Shown here: piece after piece, positions 42,855 through 51,994 of the stretch | Position numbering within the stretch: the first letter of the stretch is position 1 | Layout: each line of letters starts with the position of its first letter | Assembly (NCBI RefSeq): GCF_024055715.1 | Contig: NZ_JAMXMV010000014.1 | Location: 124,001-188,000, forward strand | From: Actinoallomurus soli | Lineage (GTDB): Bacteria; Actinomycetota; Actinomycetes; Streptosporangiales; Streptosporangiaceae | DNA: 64,000 nucleotides | Direction of reading: 5' to 3' | Made by a program: the position numbers and the translations under genes | The notes under the pieces: model-generated | Database searches by the model: none | What the model was told of the DNA's origin: nothing | Seen by the model: only the letters and a program-made list of their open reading frames with translations

Positions 42855-44044
42855 TGTTCCCAGGTGATCAGCAGTTCTGGTTCGAGACCCTGCGCAATCT
42901 CGGCCTGGCGGTCTACGGCGGCTCGGACGTCGGTGAAGTCATCGCCACCGCCGCCCGCGTCACCTCTGGCGACTATGACGGCTGGCACGAGGCCTGGCTG
43001 TCCACCGCCGAGCGCCTGGAGACCGAGGCCCGCGCAAGCCACCCCATCAGCGCACGCGACGGACTCCTGCGCGCCTCCACCTACTACCGGGCGGCCGAGT
43101 TCTTCCTGCACGGCGACCCCGGCGACCCGCGCATCGACCACGCCTATAAGCGTGGCGTCGCCTGCTTCCGCGACGCCATCGCCCACTTTCCCGGCATCAC
43201 CCCCGTGGAGATCCCGTATGAGGACACCGTGCTGCACGGCTACTTCTACCGGGCGGCGGGCGAGGGCCCGAAGCCGACACTGGTGATGCACAACGGATTC
43301 GACGGCGCCGCCGAGGAGTTGCACTTCTTCGGCGCTGCCGGCGGACAGGAACGCGGCTACCACGTCCTGACCTTCGACGGCCCCGGGCAGCCTGCGGCCA
43401 TCCACCGGGACGGGCTGACCTTCCGGCCGGACTGGGAGAACGTGGTCGGTCCCGTCCTGGACTTCCTCGCCCAGGACACGGGCGTCGATCCAGCCCGCAT
43501 CGCGCTGCTCGGCGTCAGTCTCGGCGGCTACCTCGCGCCCCGCGCGGCGGCCTATGAGCGGCGCCTGGCAGCCGTCGTCGCCGTCGACGGTGTCTTCGAC
43601 GCCGTCTCCGCTCTGACCGCGCACCTCCCGCTGCCGCACGACGAGGTGGTCCAGCGCGCGGCAGCGGCGCACGACGAGGAACTGGACCGGATGATCGCCG
43701 ACGCCCGTGAGCAGAGCCCGACCCTGCGCTGGGCCTGCGACCACGGGCGCTACGTCACGGGGACCTCGACCGACCGGAGATTCCTGGCCGAGTACGCCCG
43801 CTACAACTTGGGCGACGGAAGCGCGGAAAAGATCACCTGCCCCGTGCTGGTGTGCGAGGCGACCGCCGACCTGTTCTACTCCGCCACCGAGGAATCCGAC
43901 CCGCGCAGGCTGTACCGGCACCTCACAGCGCCGAAGAAACTCCTGAGCTTCACCGAGGAGGAAGGCGGCGACGCCCACTGCCACCCTGGCGCCCTTCGCC
44001 TGGCGGTGGCGCGCATCTTCGACTGGCTCGACGACACGATCTGA
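42842..44044 (+). CDS. Alpha/beta hydrolase (FrsA/DUF1100-like)
   Basis: 400 residues: a helical N-terminal region (about 1-120) followed by a hydrolase core. Nucleophile motif GVSLGGY (S226), probable acid D in CEATADLFYS and base H in GDAHCHPG. The N-terminal helical cap is seen in 2,6-dihydroxypseudooxynicotine hydrolase and polyketide C-C hydrolases. GTG 42842 follows AAGGAG and overlaps the reductase gene by 13 bp. In the operon it could cleave a ring or C-C bond after reduction; this is inference. Confidence 0.88.
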   Translation: MEQLMFPGDQQFWFETLRNLGLAVYGGSDVGEVIATAARVTSGDYDGWHEAWLSTAERLETEARASHPISARDGLLRASTYYRAAEFFLHGDPGDPRIDHAYKRGVACFRDAIAHFPGITPVEIPYEDTVLHGYFYRAAGEGPKPTLVMHNGFDGAAEELHFFGAAGGQERGYHVLTFDGPGQPAAIHRDGLTFRPDWENVVGPVLDFLAQDTGVDPARIALLGVSLGGYLAPRAAAYERRLAAVVAVDGVFDAVSALTAHLPLPHDEVVQRAAAAHDEELDRMIADAREQSPTLRWACDHGRYVTGTSTDRRFLAEYARYNLGDGSAEKITCPVLVCEATADLFYSATEESDPRRLYRHLTAPKKLLSFTEEEGGDAHCHPGALRLAVARIFDWLDDTI

Positions 44045-44123
44045 TCCGTTCGACCTCACGCGGATCGCTCGGCTACCGTCCCGCGCATCGGAACGCGGCC
44101 GGTCGAAGATCAGTGCGGTCTTC

Positions 44124-46007
44124 TCACCGGCCGGTGGTGGCGGTGAGACGGTGGAGCCGGAGCGCGAGCTGGATCTCCAGCGTGCGCTCCGGGTCCTGCC
44201 AGTGCTCGCCGAGGAGCTTGCCGACCCGGTCGAGGCGCTGGGTGACCGTGTTGACGTGGACGTGCAGGCGCTGGGCGGCTCGCGCCAGGCTGCCGCCGAC
44301 CTCGAAGTAGGCCTCCAGGGTCCGTACGAGCTTGGTCTTGCGGCGTTCGTCGTAGTCCAGGACGGGGCCGAGCGTGGCGGTGAGGAAGCCGGTGACGTCC
44401 CTGCCGTCTCCGAGGAGGAGGCCGACGAAGCCGAGTTCGCGGGTATCGGCGCCCTGTCCGGCGCGGCCCAGTGCGAGGAGCGCGTCGGCGCAGCGTCCCG
44501 CCTCCTGGTGTGCCGCCGTGACCTTGGTGGCGGAGTCGACCGGGCCGGCGGCCCCGGCGGTCGCGGTGGTGCCGAGTGCCGCGCCGCAGTCTTTGGCGGC
44601 GCGGCGGGCGACCGCGCCGGGGTCGAGGCCAGGGAGGAGCAGGACGATCTCGTCGCCGCGGGTGGCGAAGAGCCCGCCGGCGGCGGAGGCGTAGGAGGCG
44701 GCCCAGAAGGCGGCGCGGGGCCGGTCCGTGTCGTGCCGGACGACGGCGAGGACGTAGGGGGCTCCGAGGTCGAAGCCGATCAGGCGGGCGCGGGCCCGTA
44801 GTGCGTCGAGGTCGGTGACGCGGCCGCTGAGCAGGTCGTCGAGCAGTTCGCCGCGGACCCGGCCTTCGGCCTCGGCGACGCTGCGGCGGAACAGCAGGAG
44901 CAGTGCGGTGACGAGTGCGCCGCGTTCGAGGATGCGCTGGTCGCTGCCGGACAGTTCGCCGGCGCCGGGAGTGCGCAGGATGAGGGTGCCGAGCACTTCG
45001 GCGCCGGCGGCGATCGAGGCGATCCAGAGCCGTCCGCGTTGTACGGCGCGTCCGAGGGAGCGGGAGGCGCGGGCGGCTTCGATGACGGTGGTGGCGTCGG
45101 GTTCGCCGAGGTCGCCGACGGCGGCGAGGGGGCGGCCTTCGGGGTCCAGGACGAGGAGGGCGCCGCCGAGGACGTCGATGATGACTTCGGCGACGTCCTG
45201 GACGCCGCCGCCGCGTACGGCGAGGGTGGTCATGCGGTCGTGGGCGTGGGCGGCGCGTTCGACGGCGGCGCTGCGTGCCTTGATGAGTTCGTTGGCCGCG
45301 CTGAGTTCTTCGAGGGCGGCGCGGGTCTCGTCGAGGAGGCGGGCGTTGTCGATGGCGATGGCGGCGTGGGCGGCGAGGGAGCCGAGGAGGGCGATCTCTT
45401 CGGGGACGAAGGGGCGGGCGCTGCGGTTGGCGGCGAACAGGACGCCGATGACGCGGGGGCCCAGGCGCATCGGGACGCCGAGGATCGCGACCAGGTCTTC
45501 TTCCTGGACGGCGGCGTCGATGTAGGCCTGATGGTCGAAGCGTGCGTCGGCGAAGTAGTCGGGGGTGCTGTAGGGGGTGCCGGTCTGGGCGACGAGGCCG
45601 GCCAGGCCGGCGCCGAAGGGGATGCGGAGGGCGCGGAAGGCCGCGGAGACCGATCCGTCGGTCACGCGCATGCAGGTGTCGCCGCGGTCGTCGTCGCTGA
45701 GGGTCATGTAGGAGATGTCGGCGCCGAGGAGGCGGCGGGCGCGGCGGACGATCGCCTCCAGGACGGCGTCGAGGCGGCGCAGGCCGGCGAGGTCGCTGGC
45801 GGTGTCGAAGAGGGCTGCGAGTTCGGCTTCGCGGCGGGCGCGGTGTTCGAGGAGGGAGCGGACGCGGAGGGCGGCGGCCTTGGTCGTCTCCAGTTCCGCG
45901 AGCACGCGTGGGTCCGCGCCGGCGACGCGTGCCTCGAGGAGGGGTGCGTCGAACTCGGCGGCGGAGGCCTCGCGGGCGAGCAGGTCGAAGAAGACGTCGC
46001 ACTTCAT
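44124..46007 (-). CDS. GAF-domain transcriptional regulator with PucR-type C-terminal HTH
   Basis: 627 residues. A GAF domain covers about 75-220 (LDAVLEAIVRRARRLLGADISYMTLSDDDRGD; VIGVLFAANRSARPFVPEEIALLGSLAAHAAIAIDNARLL), followed by a coiled segment (about 220-255) and a middle GGDEF/CdaR-like region. The C-terminal HTH_30 helix-turn-helix is YFEVGGSLARAAQRLHVHVNTVTQRLDRVGKLLG. The family regulates catabolic genes in response to small ligands. It follows a Liv-type transporter and hydroxybutyrate dehydrogenase on the same strand, so it probably controls them, although a 238-bp gap separates it. Confidence 0.88.
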   Translation of the reverse strand: MKCDVFFDLLAREASAAEFDAPLLEARVAGADPRVLAELETTKAAALRVRSLLEHRARREAELAALFDTASDLAGLRRLDAVLEAIVRRARRLLGADISYMTLSDDDRGDTCMRVTDGSVSAAFRALRIPFGAGLAGLVAQTGTPYSTPDYFADARFDHQAYIDAAVQEEDLVAILGVPMRLGPRVIGVLFAANRSARPFVPEEIALLGSLAAHAAIAIDNARLLDETRAALEELSAANELIKARSAAVERAAHAHDRMTTLAVRGGGVQDVAEVIIDVLGGALLVLDPEGRPLAAVGDLGEPDATTVIEAARASRSLGRAVQRGRLWIASIAAGAEVLGTLILRTPGAGELSGSDQRILERGALVTALLLLFRRSVAEAEGRVRGELLDDLLSGRVTDLDALRARARLIGFDLGAPYVLAVVRHDTDRPRAAFWAASYASAAGGLFATRGDEIVLLLPGLDPGAVARRAAKDCGAALGTTATAGAAGPVDSATKVTAAHQEAGRCADALLALGRAGQGADTRELGFVGLLLGDGRDVTGFLTATLGPVLDYDERRKTKLVRTLEAYFEVGGSLARAAQRLHVHVNTVTQRLDRVGKLLGEHWQDPERTLEIQLALRLHRLTATTGR

Positions 46008-46020
46008 CTGGTTCGCGATG

Positions 46021-46053
46021 CGGAACTCCGGCCTTCAGGCCGGAGAGGAAGCG
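46021..46053 (+). mobile_element. IS605/TnpB right-end-like hairpin, first copy
   Basis: CTCCGGCC (46026-46033) pairs with GGCCGGAG (46038-46045) around a TTCA loop, flanked by CGGAA before and AGGAAGCG after. This is the form of the terminal hairpin of TnpB-element right ends and omega RNAs as I know them. No tnpB gene is present. It lies 14 bp upstream of the regulator start. Confidence 0.5.
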
Positions 46054-46164
46054 CCGCTCCCTCCATTCTGTTACGGTGTGTGAGTCTGCGATAGCCAAGC
46101 GGATTCGCGGCCGGGCGGGCCGTGACAGTGCGGGGAGCCCTCCAGCCGTTGGGCGGGGCTGTGA

Positions 46165-46235
46165 ACCGCGAACCACTGGCTTCTCCTTCGTGAGAGGTCG
46201 GAATCTCCCGCTTTCAGGCGGGAGAGGACGTCAAG
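46165..46235 (+). mobile_element. TnpB 3' remnant with right-end/omega-RNA hairpin
   Basis: A second hairpin, CTCCCGC (46205-46211) with GCGGGAG (46218-46224), extends by a T-G pair to leave the same TTCA loop, flanked by CGGAAT and AGGACGTCAAG. Just upstream, one frame reads VNREPLASPS then TGA, which resembles the VKREP-type tail of actinobacterial TnpB proteins. The element ends 11 bp before the dehydrogenase stop. Only the 3' scar remains; there is no transposase or nuclease gene. Confidence 0.5.
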
Positions 46236-46245
46236 GCGGTCATTG

Positions 46246-47058
46246 TCAGTGGGCGGTCCAGGCGCCGTCGATGGTGACGGATGAGCCGGTGATCATGGCT
46301 GCGCTCGGTGAGCACAGGTAGGCGACGAGGTCGGCGACCTCGTCGGGTTCGATGAGGCGGCGGATCGCGGCTCTGGCGAGCATGATCTGGTCGATGACCT
46401 GGTCGGGGTGGAGGTCGTGGGCGGCGGCCTGGTCGGCGATCTGGGCCTCGACGAGGGCGGTGCGGACGTAGGCGGGGCTGACGCAGTTGGCGGTGACGCC
46501 GTGCGGGGCGGCCTCCAATGCGATCACCTTGGTGAGGCCTTCGAGGGCGTGTTTGGCGGTGACGTAGGCGGCCTTGTAGGGGGAGGCGCGGTGGCCGTGG
46601 ACGGAGGAGATGTTCACGACGCGGCCCCAGCCGCGCGCGTACATGCCGGGCAGGGTGCGGCGGGCGAGCCGGAACGGCGCCTCGACCATGATCCGCTGGA
46701 TGCGGGTGAAGGTCTCCGGGGGGAATTCGGTGATCGGGGCGACGTGCTGGAGGCCGGCGTTGTTGATGAGGATGTCGACGTCGTCGCAGTCGATGCGTTC
46801 GACCGCGTCGGGGTCGGACAGGTCGACGGCGAGGGCGTGGCCGCCGAGTTCGTCGGCGGCGGCCTCTGCGGCGTCGGCGCGCAGGTCGACGATGACGACG
46901 TCGGCGCCGGCGGCGGCGAGTCGCCGGGCGCAGGCGAGGCCGATGCCTCCGGCGGCGCCGGTGACCAGGGCGCGGTGCCCGGTCAGGTCGCGGTGGCCGG
47001 TCAGGTCGGTGCCGGTGGCCGGGGCGGGTCCGGTGCGGGTGGTGGCGGCCACGGTCAT
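46246..47058 (-). CDS. 3-Hydroxybutyrate dehydrogenase (SDR)
   Basis: 270-residue short-chain dehydrogenase predicted to oxidise D-3-hydroxybutyrate to acetoacetate. Cofactor motif VTGAAGGIGLACARRL, NNAGLQHVAPI, catalytic Ser in NISSVHGHRAS and YxxxK as YVTAKHAL. NCVSPAYVRTALVEAQIADQAAAH closely matches the substrate loop of bacterial 3-hydroxybutyrate dehydrogenases. The first about 28 residues are an extra polar tail. Its ATG overlaps the permease stop (ATGA), making it part of the ABC transporter operon. Confidence 0.87.
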   Translation of the reverse strand: MTVAATTRTGPAPATGTDLTGHRDLTGHRALVTGAAGGIGLACARRLAAAGADVVIVDLRADAAEAAADELGGHALAVDLSDPDAVERIDCDDVDILINNAGLQHVAPITEFPPETFTRIQRIMVEAPFRLARRTLPGMYARGWGRVVNISSVHGHRASPYKAAYVTAKHALEGLTKVIALEAAPHGVTANCVSPAYVRTALVEAQIADQAAAHDLHPDQVIDQIMLARAAIRRLIEPDEVADLVAYLCSPSAAMITGSSVTIDGAWTAH

Positions 47059-48029
47059 GCTCCTTCGGACGCGGGTCGTCGTGGCGTGCGGTGCGGTGCG
47101 GGGGTGGGGAGGAGGTCGTGGACGGTGCCCCAGAGGCCGCGGCGGAACACCAGGACGATGATCACGAAGATGGTGCCGGTGACGAGTCCGATCTCCTGGA
47201 ACCCGGCGGTGGCGAGGTAGTCGTTGAGCTCGACGATGAGCGCGGCGCCGAGCGTTCCGCCCCAGAGGGTGCCGATGCCGCCGAGGACGACCATCATGAC
47301 GACCTGGCCGGAGGTGGTCCAGTAGACGTCGTCGAGTGAGGCGAATCCGTGGCCGATGGCGAACAGGCCGCCGGCGAGTCCGGACAGTCCCGCGGACAGG
47401 ACGAACGCGAGGAGTTTGTAGCGGGCGACGGGGTAGCCGAGGGCCTGGGCGCGTGCGGGGTTGTCGCGGACCGCGGTGAGAACCCGGCCGAAGGGGGAGC
47501 GGGTGATGCGCCAGGCGGCGAAGAGTCCGGCGAGGACGAGCGGCAGGCCGGCGTAGTAGAAGAAGAACGGGTCGGACAGGTCGAGGCCGAAGAAGTGCCG
47601 GGGGATGCCCTGCAGGCCGTTCTCGCCGCCGGTGAGGCCGCGCCACTGGTTGACGGCGAAGTAGACGACCTGGGCGAAGGCGAGGGTGACCATCGCGAAG
47701 TAGATGCCGCGCAGGCGGGCCGACAGGTATCCGATGGGGACCGCGAGGAGCGCGGCGGTGGCGGCGCCGCCGAGTACGGCGACGGGGAACGGCAGTCCGG
47801 CGTGCAGCGCGATGAGGCCGGTGACGTAGGCCGAACCGCCCCAGAACGCCGCGTGCCCGAAGGGCAGCAGTCCGGTGTGGCCGAGGAGCAGGTCGACGGC
47901 CGCGGCGAAGAGTGCCCAGCAGGCGATGTCGAGGGCGACGGGCGGGTAGATCGCCCAGGGCAGGGCGAGGGCGATGAGAAGCCCGGTGATGAGGGGGATG
48001 GGCCGGGCGGTGAGGCGGGACAGGATCAC
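47055..48029 (-). CDS. Branched-chain amino acid-type ABC permease (LivM-like)
   Basis: 324-residue integral membrane protein with about ten helices. GYLSARLRGIYFAMVTLAFAQVVYF and ITRSPFGRVLTAVRDNPARAQALGYPVARYKLLAFVLSAGLSGLAGGLFA are the LivM signature regions. GTG 48029 overlaps the upstream permease stop (GTGA). With LivH, LivG, LivF and a lipoprotein receptor it forms a full high-affinity importer. Because a hydroxybutyrate dehydrogenase is coupled to it, the substrate may be a short hydroxy acid rather than an amino acid. Confidence 0.93.
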   Translation of the reverse strand: MILSRLTARPIPLITGLLIALALPWAIYPPVALDIACWALFAAAVDLLLGHTGLLPFGHAAFWGGSAYVTGLIALHAGLPFPVAVLGGAATAALLAVPIGYLSARLRGIYFAMVTLAFAQVVYFAVNQWRGLTGGENGLQGIPRHFFGLDLSDPFFFYYAGLPLVLAGLFAAWRITRSPFGRVLTAVRDNPARAQALGYPVARYKLLAFVLSAGLSGLAGGLFAIGHGFASLDDVYWTTSGQVVMMVVLGGIGTLWGGTLGAALIVELNDYLATAGFQEIGLVTGTIFVIIVLVFRRGLWGTVHDLLPTPAPHRTPRRPASEGA

Positions 48030-48889
48030 AGGGCGGCCTCCTCGCGGCCGAACAGTCCGGCCGGTCGCCAGAGCAGGACGGCGGCCATGACGACGAAGAC
48101 GAGGGTCTGGGAGAGGGCGGGCACGTAGAGGTCGCCGAGGGCGGTGATCAGTCCGATCGCGAAGCCGGCGGTGACCGAGCCGAAGATGGATCCGAGGCCG
48201 CCGATGACGACGACGGCGAACACGGTGATGATCAGGTCGGCGCCCATGAGGGGGTTGACGGCGCGCATGGGGGCGGCGAGTACTCCGGCGAGTCCGGCGA
48301 GGGCGACGCCGAATCCGAAGACGGGCGCGACCCAGCGGCCGACGTCGATGCCGAGGGCGCGGGTGAGCTCGGGTCGTTCGGTGGCGGCGCGGACGATCGT
48401 TCCGACGCGGGTGCGGGTGAGGATGAGCCAGGTCGCCGCGCAGGTCAGCAGGGACACGGCGAGGACGAAGACCTGGTAGGCGGGGTAGTCGAACAGGCCG
48501 AGGTCGAGGGAGCCGGACAGCGCGGACGGGCGGGGGTAGGGCTGGGACTGCACGCCGTACCGGTGTTTGACGGCGTCCTGGAGGATCAGGGCGAGCCCGA
48601 AGGTGAACAGGAAGCCGTACAGGGGGTCCAGGCGGGTGAGGCGGCGGACGAACACGCGCTCGACGAGCATTCCGGCGGCGCCGAGGAGGAGGGGGACGGT
48701 GACGAGGGCGACCCAGAAGTTCAGGCCGAGGGAGTCCAGCAGGACGTACGCGCCGAAGGCGCCGAGCATGTAGAACGAGCCGTGGGCGAAGTTGACGACG
48801 CGGAGCATGCCGAAGATGACGGACAGGCCGAGGGCGAGCAGGGCGTAGAACGCGCCGCCCACCAGGCCGTTGAATGCCTGTTGCAACAC
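48026..48889 (-). CDS. Branched-chain amino acid-type ABC permease (LivH-like)
   Basis: 287 residues and about eight helices; LQQAFNGLVGGAFYALLALGLSVIFGMLRVVNFAHGSFYMLGAF is the typical LivH N-terminus, and RTRVGTIVRAATERPELTRALGIDVGRWVAPVFGFGVALAGLAGVLAAPM the EAA-like coupling region. GTG start with GGAGG seven bases upstream. Partner of the following LivM-like permease. Confidence 0.93.
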   Translation of the reverse strand: MLQQAFNGLVGGAFYALLALGLSVIFGMLRVVNFAHGSFYMLGAFGAYVLLDSLGLNFWVALVTVPLLLGAAGMLVERVFVRRLTRLDPLYGFLFTFGLALILQDAVKHRYGVQSQPYPRPSALSGSLDLGLFDYPAYQVFVLAVSLLTCAATWLILTRTRVGTIVRAATERPELTRALGIDVGRWVAPVFGFGVALAGLAGVLAAPMRAVNPLMGADLIITVFAVVVIGGLGSIFGSVTAGFAIGLITALGDLYVPALSQTLVFVVMAAVLLWRPAGLFGREEAAL

Positions 48890-48946
48890 GTTGACCTCCA
48901 GTGGGGTCCCGTGGCCCGCCGAGGGCGGGCCGGGGAGGTGGCCGGG

Positions 48947-50188
48947 TCAGTGGAGCCGGCAGGCGGGGGACGGCGGCTGGAAGGCCTGGGCGGCGGGGAC
49001 GGTGGAGAGGATCTTCTCGTAGTCCCAGGGTTCGGTGACGTCCTTGGCGGGCTTGACCTGGGCCAGTGACACGTCGTGGGTCAGGAGGTGGTCGGCGGCG
49101 CGGATGGTGCCGTCGTGGGTGAAGACGTCGTTGATCTTGGCGCCTTCGAGCTGCTTGACGACGGTGTCGGATTTGTCGGTGCCGGCGCGTTGCACGGCTT
49201 CGAGGTACTGCAGGGCGGCGGAGTAGTTCGCGGCGTTGGCGAAGGTGGGGCGTTTGCCGGCGGCGGCCTGGAACCGGTCGGCCCACGCGCGGTTGGCGGC
49301 GTCGGCGTTCCAGTACCAGGGGTCGGTGAACTTCGTGCCGGCCAGGGCGTCGGAGCCGAGGGAGTGGATGTCGGTGAGGAACATCAGGCCGACGGCCAGG
49401 CCGATGCCTTTGTCGCGCAGCCGGTACTCGTTGTACTGCTTGACGAGGTTGACGAGGTCACCGCCGGCCTGCATGGCGCCCAGGACCTGCGGTCTGGGGG
49501 TGAGTGAGGGCGCCTTGAGCAGGAAGGAGGAGAAGTTGTCGTTGGGGAACGGCGCCGGGTCGCTCTTGACGACGGTGCCGCCCGCGCCGCGTACGGCCTG
49601 GGTGAAGCTCTTGTTCATGTCCTGGCCGAAGGCGTAGTCGGGGTAGACGATGTACCAGTTCTTCGCGCCGTCGTGGGTGACGGTGCCGCCGGTGCCGTTG
49701 GCGAGGGTGTAGCTGTTGAAGCCGTAGTGGAAGGTGTAGGCGTTGCACTGCGCGCCTTCGAGTTCGGTGGTGGCGGCCGAGATGTCGAAGAACAGCTTCT
49801 TGCGGGCCTTGGCGACGTTGGCGACGGCGAGCGCGGCGGAGGAGGTCGGCACGTCGAGGATGACGTCGGCCTGGCGCCGGTCGTAGAGTTCCTGCGCCTT
49901 GCTGTTTGCGATGTCGGGTTTGTTCTGGTGGTCGGCGGTGATGACGTCGATCTTCTTGGCGACGGCCTTGTCGCCGTACTTGGCCTTGTAGTCGTCGACG
50001 GCGAGCCGTACGGCCTTGACGCTGCCCTGCCCGGACAGCTCGGAGTAGACGCCGGACTGGTCGTTGAGCACGGCCAGCACGATCTTGCCCCCGCTGATCT
50101 TCCCCCCGCCCCCGCCGGGTCCGCCCGCGCATCCGGCGAGCGTGATCGCTCCGATCGTCACCGCGGTCGCGGCGCGTAGAGCCTTCAT
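48947..50188 (-). CDS. ABC transporter substrate-binding lipoprotein (LivJ family)
   Basis: 413 residues with lipobox ITLAGC (C20) and a Gly-rich spacer, then a type I binding fold: KIVLAVLNDQSGVYSELSGQGSVKAVRLAVDDYKAKYGDKAV and ADVILDVPTSSAALAVANVAK. Anchored outside the membrane as receptor of the LivHMGF-type importer. The subgroup resembles receptors for hydroxylated or aromatic acids rather than leucine, but that assignment is soft. Confidence 0.92.
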   Translation of the reverse strand: MKALRAATAVTIGAITLAGCAGGPGGGGGKISGGKIVLAVLNDQSGVYSELSGQGSVKAVRLAVDDYKAKYGDKAVAKKIDVITADHQNKPDIANSKAQELYDRRQADVILDVPTSSAALAVANVAKARKKLFFDISAATTELEGAQCNAYTFHYGFNSYTLANGTGGTVTHDGAKNWYIVYPDYAFGQDMNKSFTQAVRGAGGTVVKSDPAPFPNDNFSSFLLKAPSLTPRPQVLGAMQAGGDLVNLVKQYNEYRLRDKGIGLAVGLMFLTDIHSLGSDALAGTKFTDPWYWNADAANRAWADRFQAAAGKRPTFANAANYSAALQYLEAVQRAGTDKSDTVVKQLEGAKINDVFTHDGTIRAADHLLTHDVSLAQVKPAKDVTEPWDYEKILSTVPAAQAFQPPSPACRLH

Positions 50189-50222
50189 CGGTTCCTCCTC
50201 CTCGGTGGTGGTCCGGGGTCTG

Positions 50223-50927
50223 TCAGATCCCGAGGTGTTCCAGCAGTTCGTGTTCGCGGGCGCGGACCTCGTCGTTGCCCAGGGAGCGGACGATCCGGCC
50301 TTCGGCCAGCAGGTGGTGCCGGTCGGCGACGGTGGCGGCGAAGTGGATGTTCTGTTCGACGAGCAGGACGGTGACGCCCTGGTCCTTGACGTCGCGGAGG
50401 ATCGCGCCGATCTGCTGGACGATCAGCGGGGACAGTCCTTCGGTCGGTTCGTCGCACAGCAGCAGCCGCGCGCCCATGCGCAGGACCCGGGCCAGGGCGA
50501 GCATCTGCTGTTCGCCGCCGGACAGCTTCGTGCCGGGGGAGCGGCGGCGTTCGCGCAGCCGGGGGAACGTCTCATAGATCTGGCCGAGGGGCCAGGGGCG
50601 GGGGCCGACGGCGGGTGGGAGCGTGAGGTTCTCCTCGACGGTGAGCGTGGCGTAGATCCCGCGGTCGTCGGGGACGTAGCCGAGACCGCAGCGGGTCCGC
50701 CGGTGGGCGGGCAGGCGGGTCAGGGCGGTGCCGAGGAACTCGATCGTGCCGGTGGCGCGGGCGCCGCCGGTGGCGTGCAGGCCCATGACGCAGCGCAGCA
50801 GTGTGGTCTTGCCGGCGCCGTTGCGGCCGACGAGGGTCACGATCTCGCCTTCGGCGATCTCCAGCGACACGTCGTTCAGCACGCGGGCCTCGCCGTACCA
50901 GGCCGACAGGTCCTCAATGCGCAGCAT
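50223..50927 (-). CDS. ABC importer ATPase (LivF-like)
   Basis: 234 residues. Walker A GRNGAGKTT (34-42), signature LSGGEQQ, Walker B LLLCDEPTEGLSP and a switch region lacking the usual His (LLVEQNIHFA supplies it) are typical of LivF. The start overlaps the end of the LivG-like gene by 14 bp. Confidence 0.93.
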   Translation of the reverse strand: MLRIEDLSAWYGEARVLNDVSLEIAEGEIVTLVGRNGAGKTTLLRCVMGLHATGGARATGTIEFLGTALTRLPAHRRTRCGLGYVPDDRGIYATLTVEENLTLPPAVGPRPWPLGQIYETFPRLRERRRSPGTKLSGGEQQMLALARVLRMGARLLLCDEPTEGLSPLIVQQIGAILRDVKDQGVTVLLVEQNIHFAATVADRHHLLAEGRIVRSLGNDEVRAREHELLEHLGI

Positions 50928-51687
50928 GGGCGTCTCCCAGGTAGGCGCTGATGACGCGGGGGTCGCGGCGGACCTCGGCGTAGGGGCCTTCGACGAGGAC
51001 CTGTCCGGCCTGCAGGACCGTGACCCGGTCGGCGAGGGCGGCGACGACGCTCATGTTGTGCTCGACCATGACGACGGTGCGTCCGGCGCGGATCCGCTGG
51101 ATCAGTTCGATGGTGCGGGTGAGGTCTTCGGTGCCCATGCCGGCGGTGGGCTCGTCCAGCAGCAGGACCCGCGGGTCGAGGGCGAGGGCGAGCGCGAGTT
51201 CCAGTGCGCGTTTGCGCCCGTAGGCGAGGGCGCCGGCCGGTTCGTCGGCGTGCGCGGCGAGGCCGACCTGGTCGAGCAGGTCCAGGGCGCGGCCGGTGAA
51301 GCGCCGCAGGGCCCGGTCCGACCGCCAGAACCGCCAGCCGAGTGTCGTGCCGGCCTGCAACGCCAGTTCCAGGTGCTCGCGGGGCGTCATCTGCGGGAAC
51401 AGGCTGGTGGTCTGGAAGGACCGTGCGACGCCGTGCCGGGCGACCTGTTCGGGGCTCTTGCCGGTCAGGTCGCGCCCGCCGACGTGGATGCGGCCGGCGG
51501 TCGGCCGGTGGAAGCCGGTGAGCAGGTGGAACAGCGTCGTCTTGCCGGCGCCATTGGGGCCGACGAGCGCGTGCACCGCGCCGTCGGCGACGTCGAGGTC
51601 CACGCCGTCGACCGCGCGGAAGCCCCGGAAGTCCTTGACCAGGCTCCGCGCGGTGAGCACGGGAGGCGGGGTGGCGGGAGCGCCCAT
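50914..51687 (-). CDS. ABC importer ATPase (LivG-like)
   Basis: 257 residues. Walker A GPNGAGKTT (43-51), Walker B LLLDEPTAGM and switch EHNMSVV are present. The signature region LAYGRKRALELALALALDP is the relaxed LivG form. First gene of the minus-strand transporter operon; ATG 51687 is preceded by AAGGAGGG. The longer open frame to 51996 runs into the divergent promoter region and is rejected. Confidence 0.94.
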   Translation of the reverse strand: MGAPATPPPVLTARSLVKDFRGFRAVDGVDLDVADGAVHALVGPNGAGKTTLFHLLTGFHRPTAGRIHVGGRDLTGKSPEQVARHGVARSFQTTSLFPQMTPREHLELALQAGTTLGWRFWRSDRALRRFTGRALDLLDQVGLAAHADEPAGALAYGRKRALELALALALDPRVLLLDEPTAGMGTEDLTRTIELIQRIRAGRTVVMVEHNMSVVAALADRVTVLQAGQVLVEGPYAEVRRDPRVISAYLGDAHAAH

Positions 51688-51731
51688 TCGCCCTCCTTGG
51701 CACTGTGTCGTACGGAACGGTGTCGTGCCGG

Positions 51732-51756
51732 TCACCGGCTGGTCGACGGCCGGTGA
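51732..51756. promoter_or_regulatory. Operator candidate in the Liv operon/esterase divergent region
   Basis: TCACCGGC (51732-51739) and GCCGGTGA (51749-51756) are exact inverse repeats around a 9-nt spacer, 45 bp upstream of the LivG-like start and about 240 bp before the esterase start. The remaining 307-bp gap is GC-rich with G-runs (51870-51950) and shows no gene. Confidence 0.45.
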
Positions 51757-51994
51757 ACGGTGCAGGTGCCGCCGAACACTAGGCAGCCCACGGGGCCGGA
51801 TCCATGTGTGCGGGCCCCACATTCGCCCGGGTTCCGGTGGTCCGCGGCCACAGGAGGCGCCGGTGCGCGGGGGGTATGGGGGCGGCCGCCATGGGGCGGC
51901 GGGGGATTGTGGGGCCACGAGCCGTCGACCCCAGGGGGCCGGGGGTCTCACGATGGCGGGCACGGTGTTCCCCGACCCAGGAAGCGAGGCGTGC

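Noticed and set aside
44110-46176. 688-codon minus-strand frame overlapping the GAF/PucR regulator
   Set aside because: Arg/Pro-rich low-complexity translation; the frame at 44124-46007 carries the recognisable domains.
51870-51960. G-run-rich stretch considered as G-quadruplex regulator
   Set aside because: G-runs are expected at this base composition and no regular spacing is clear.
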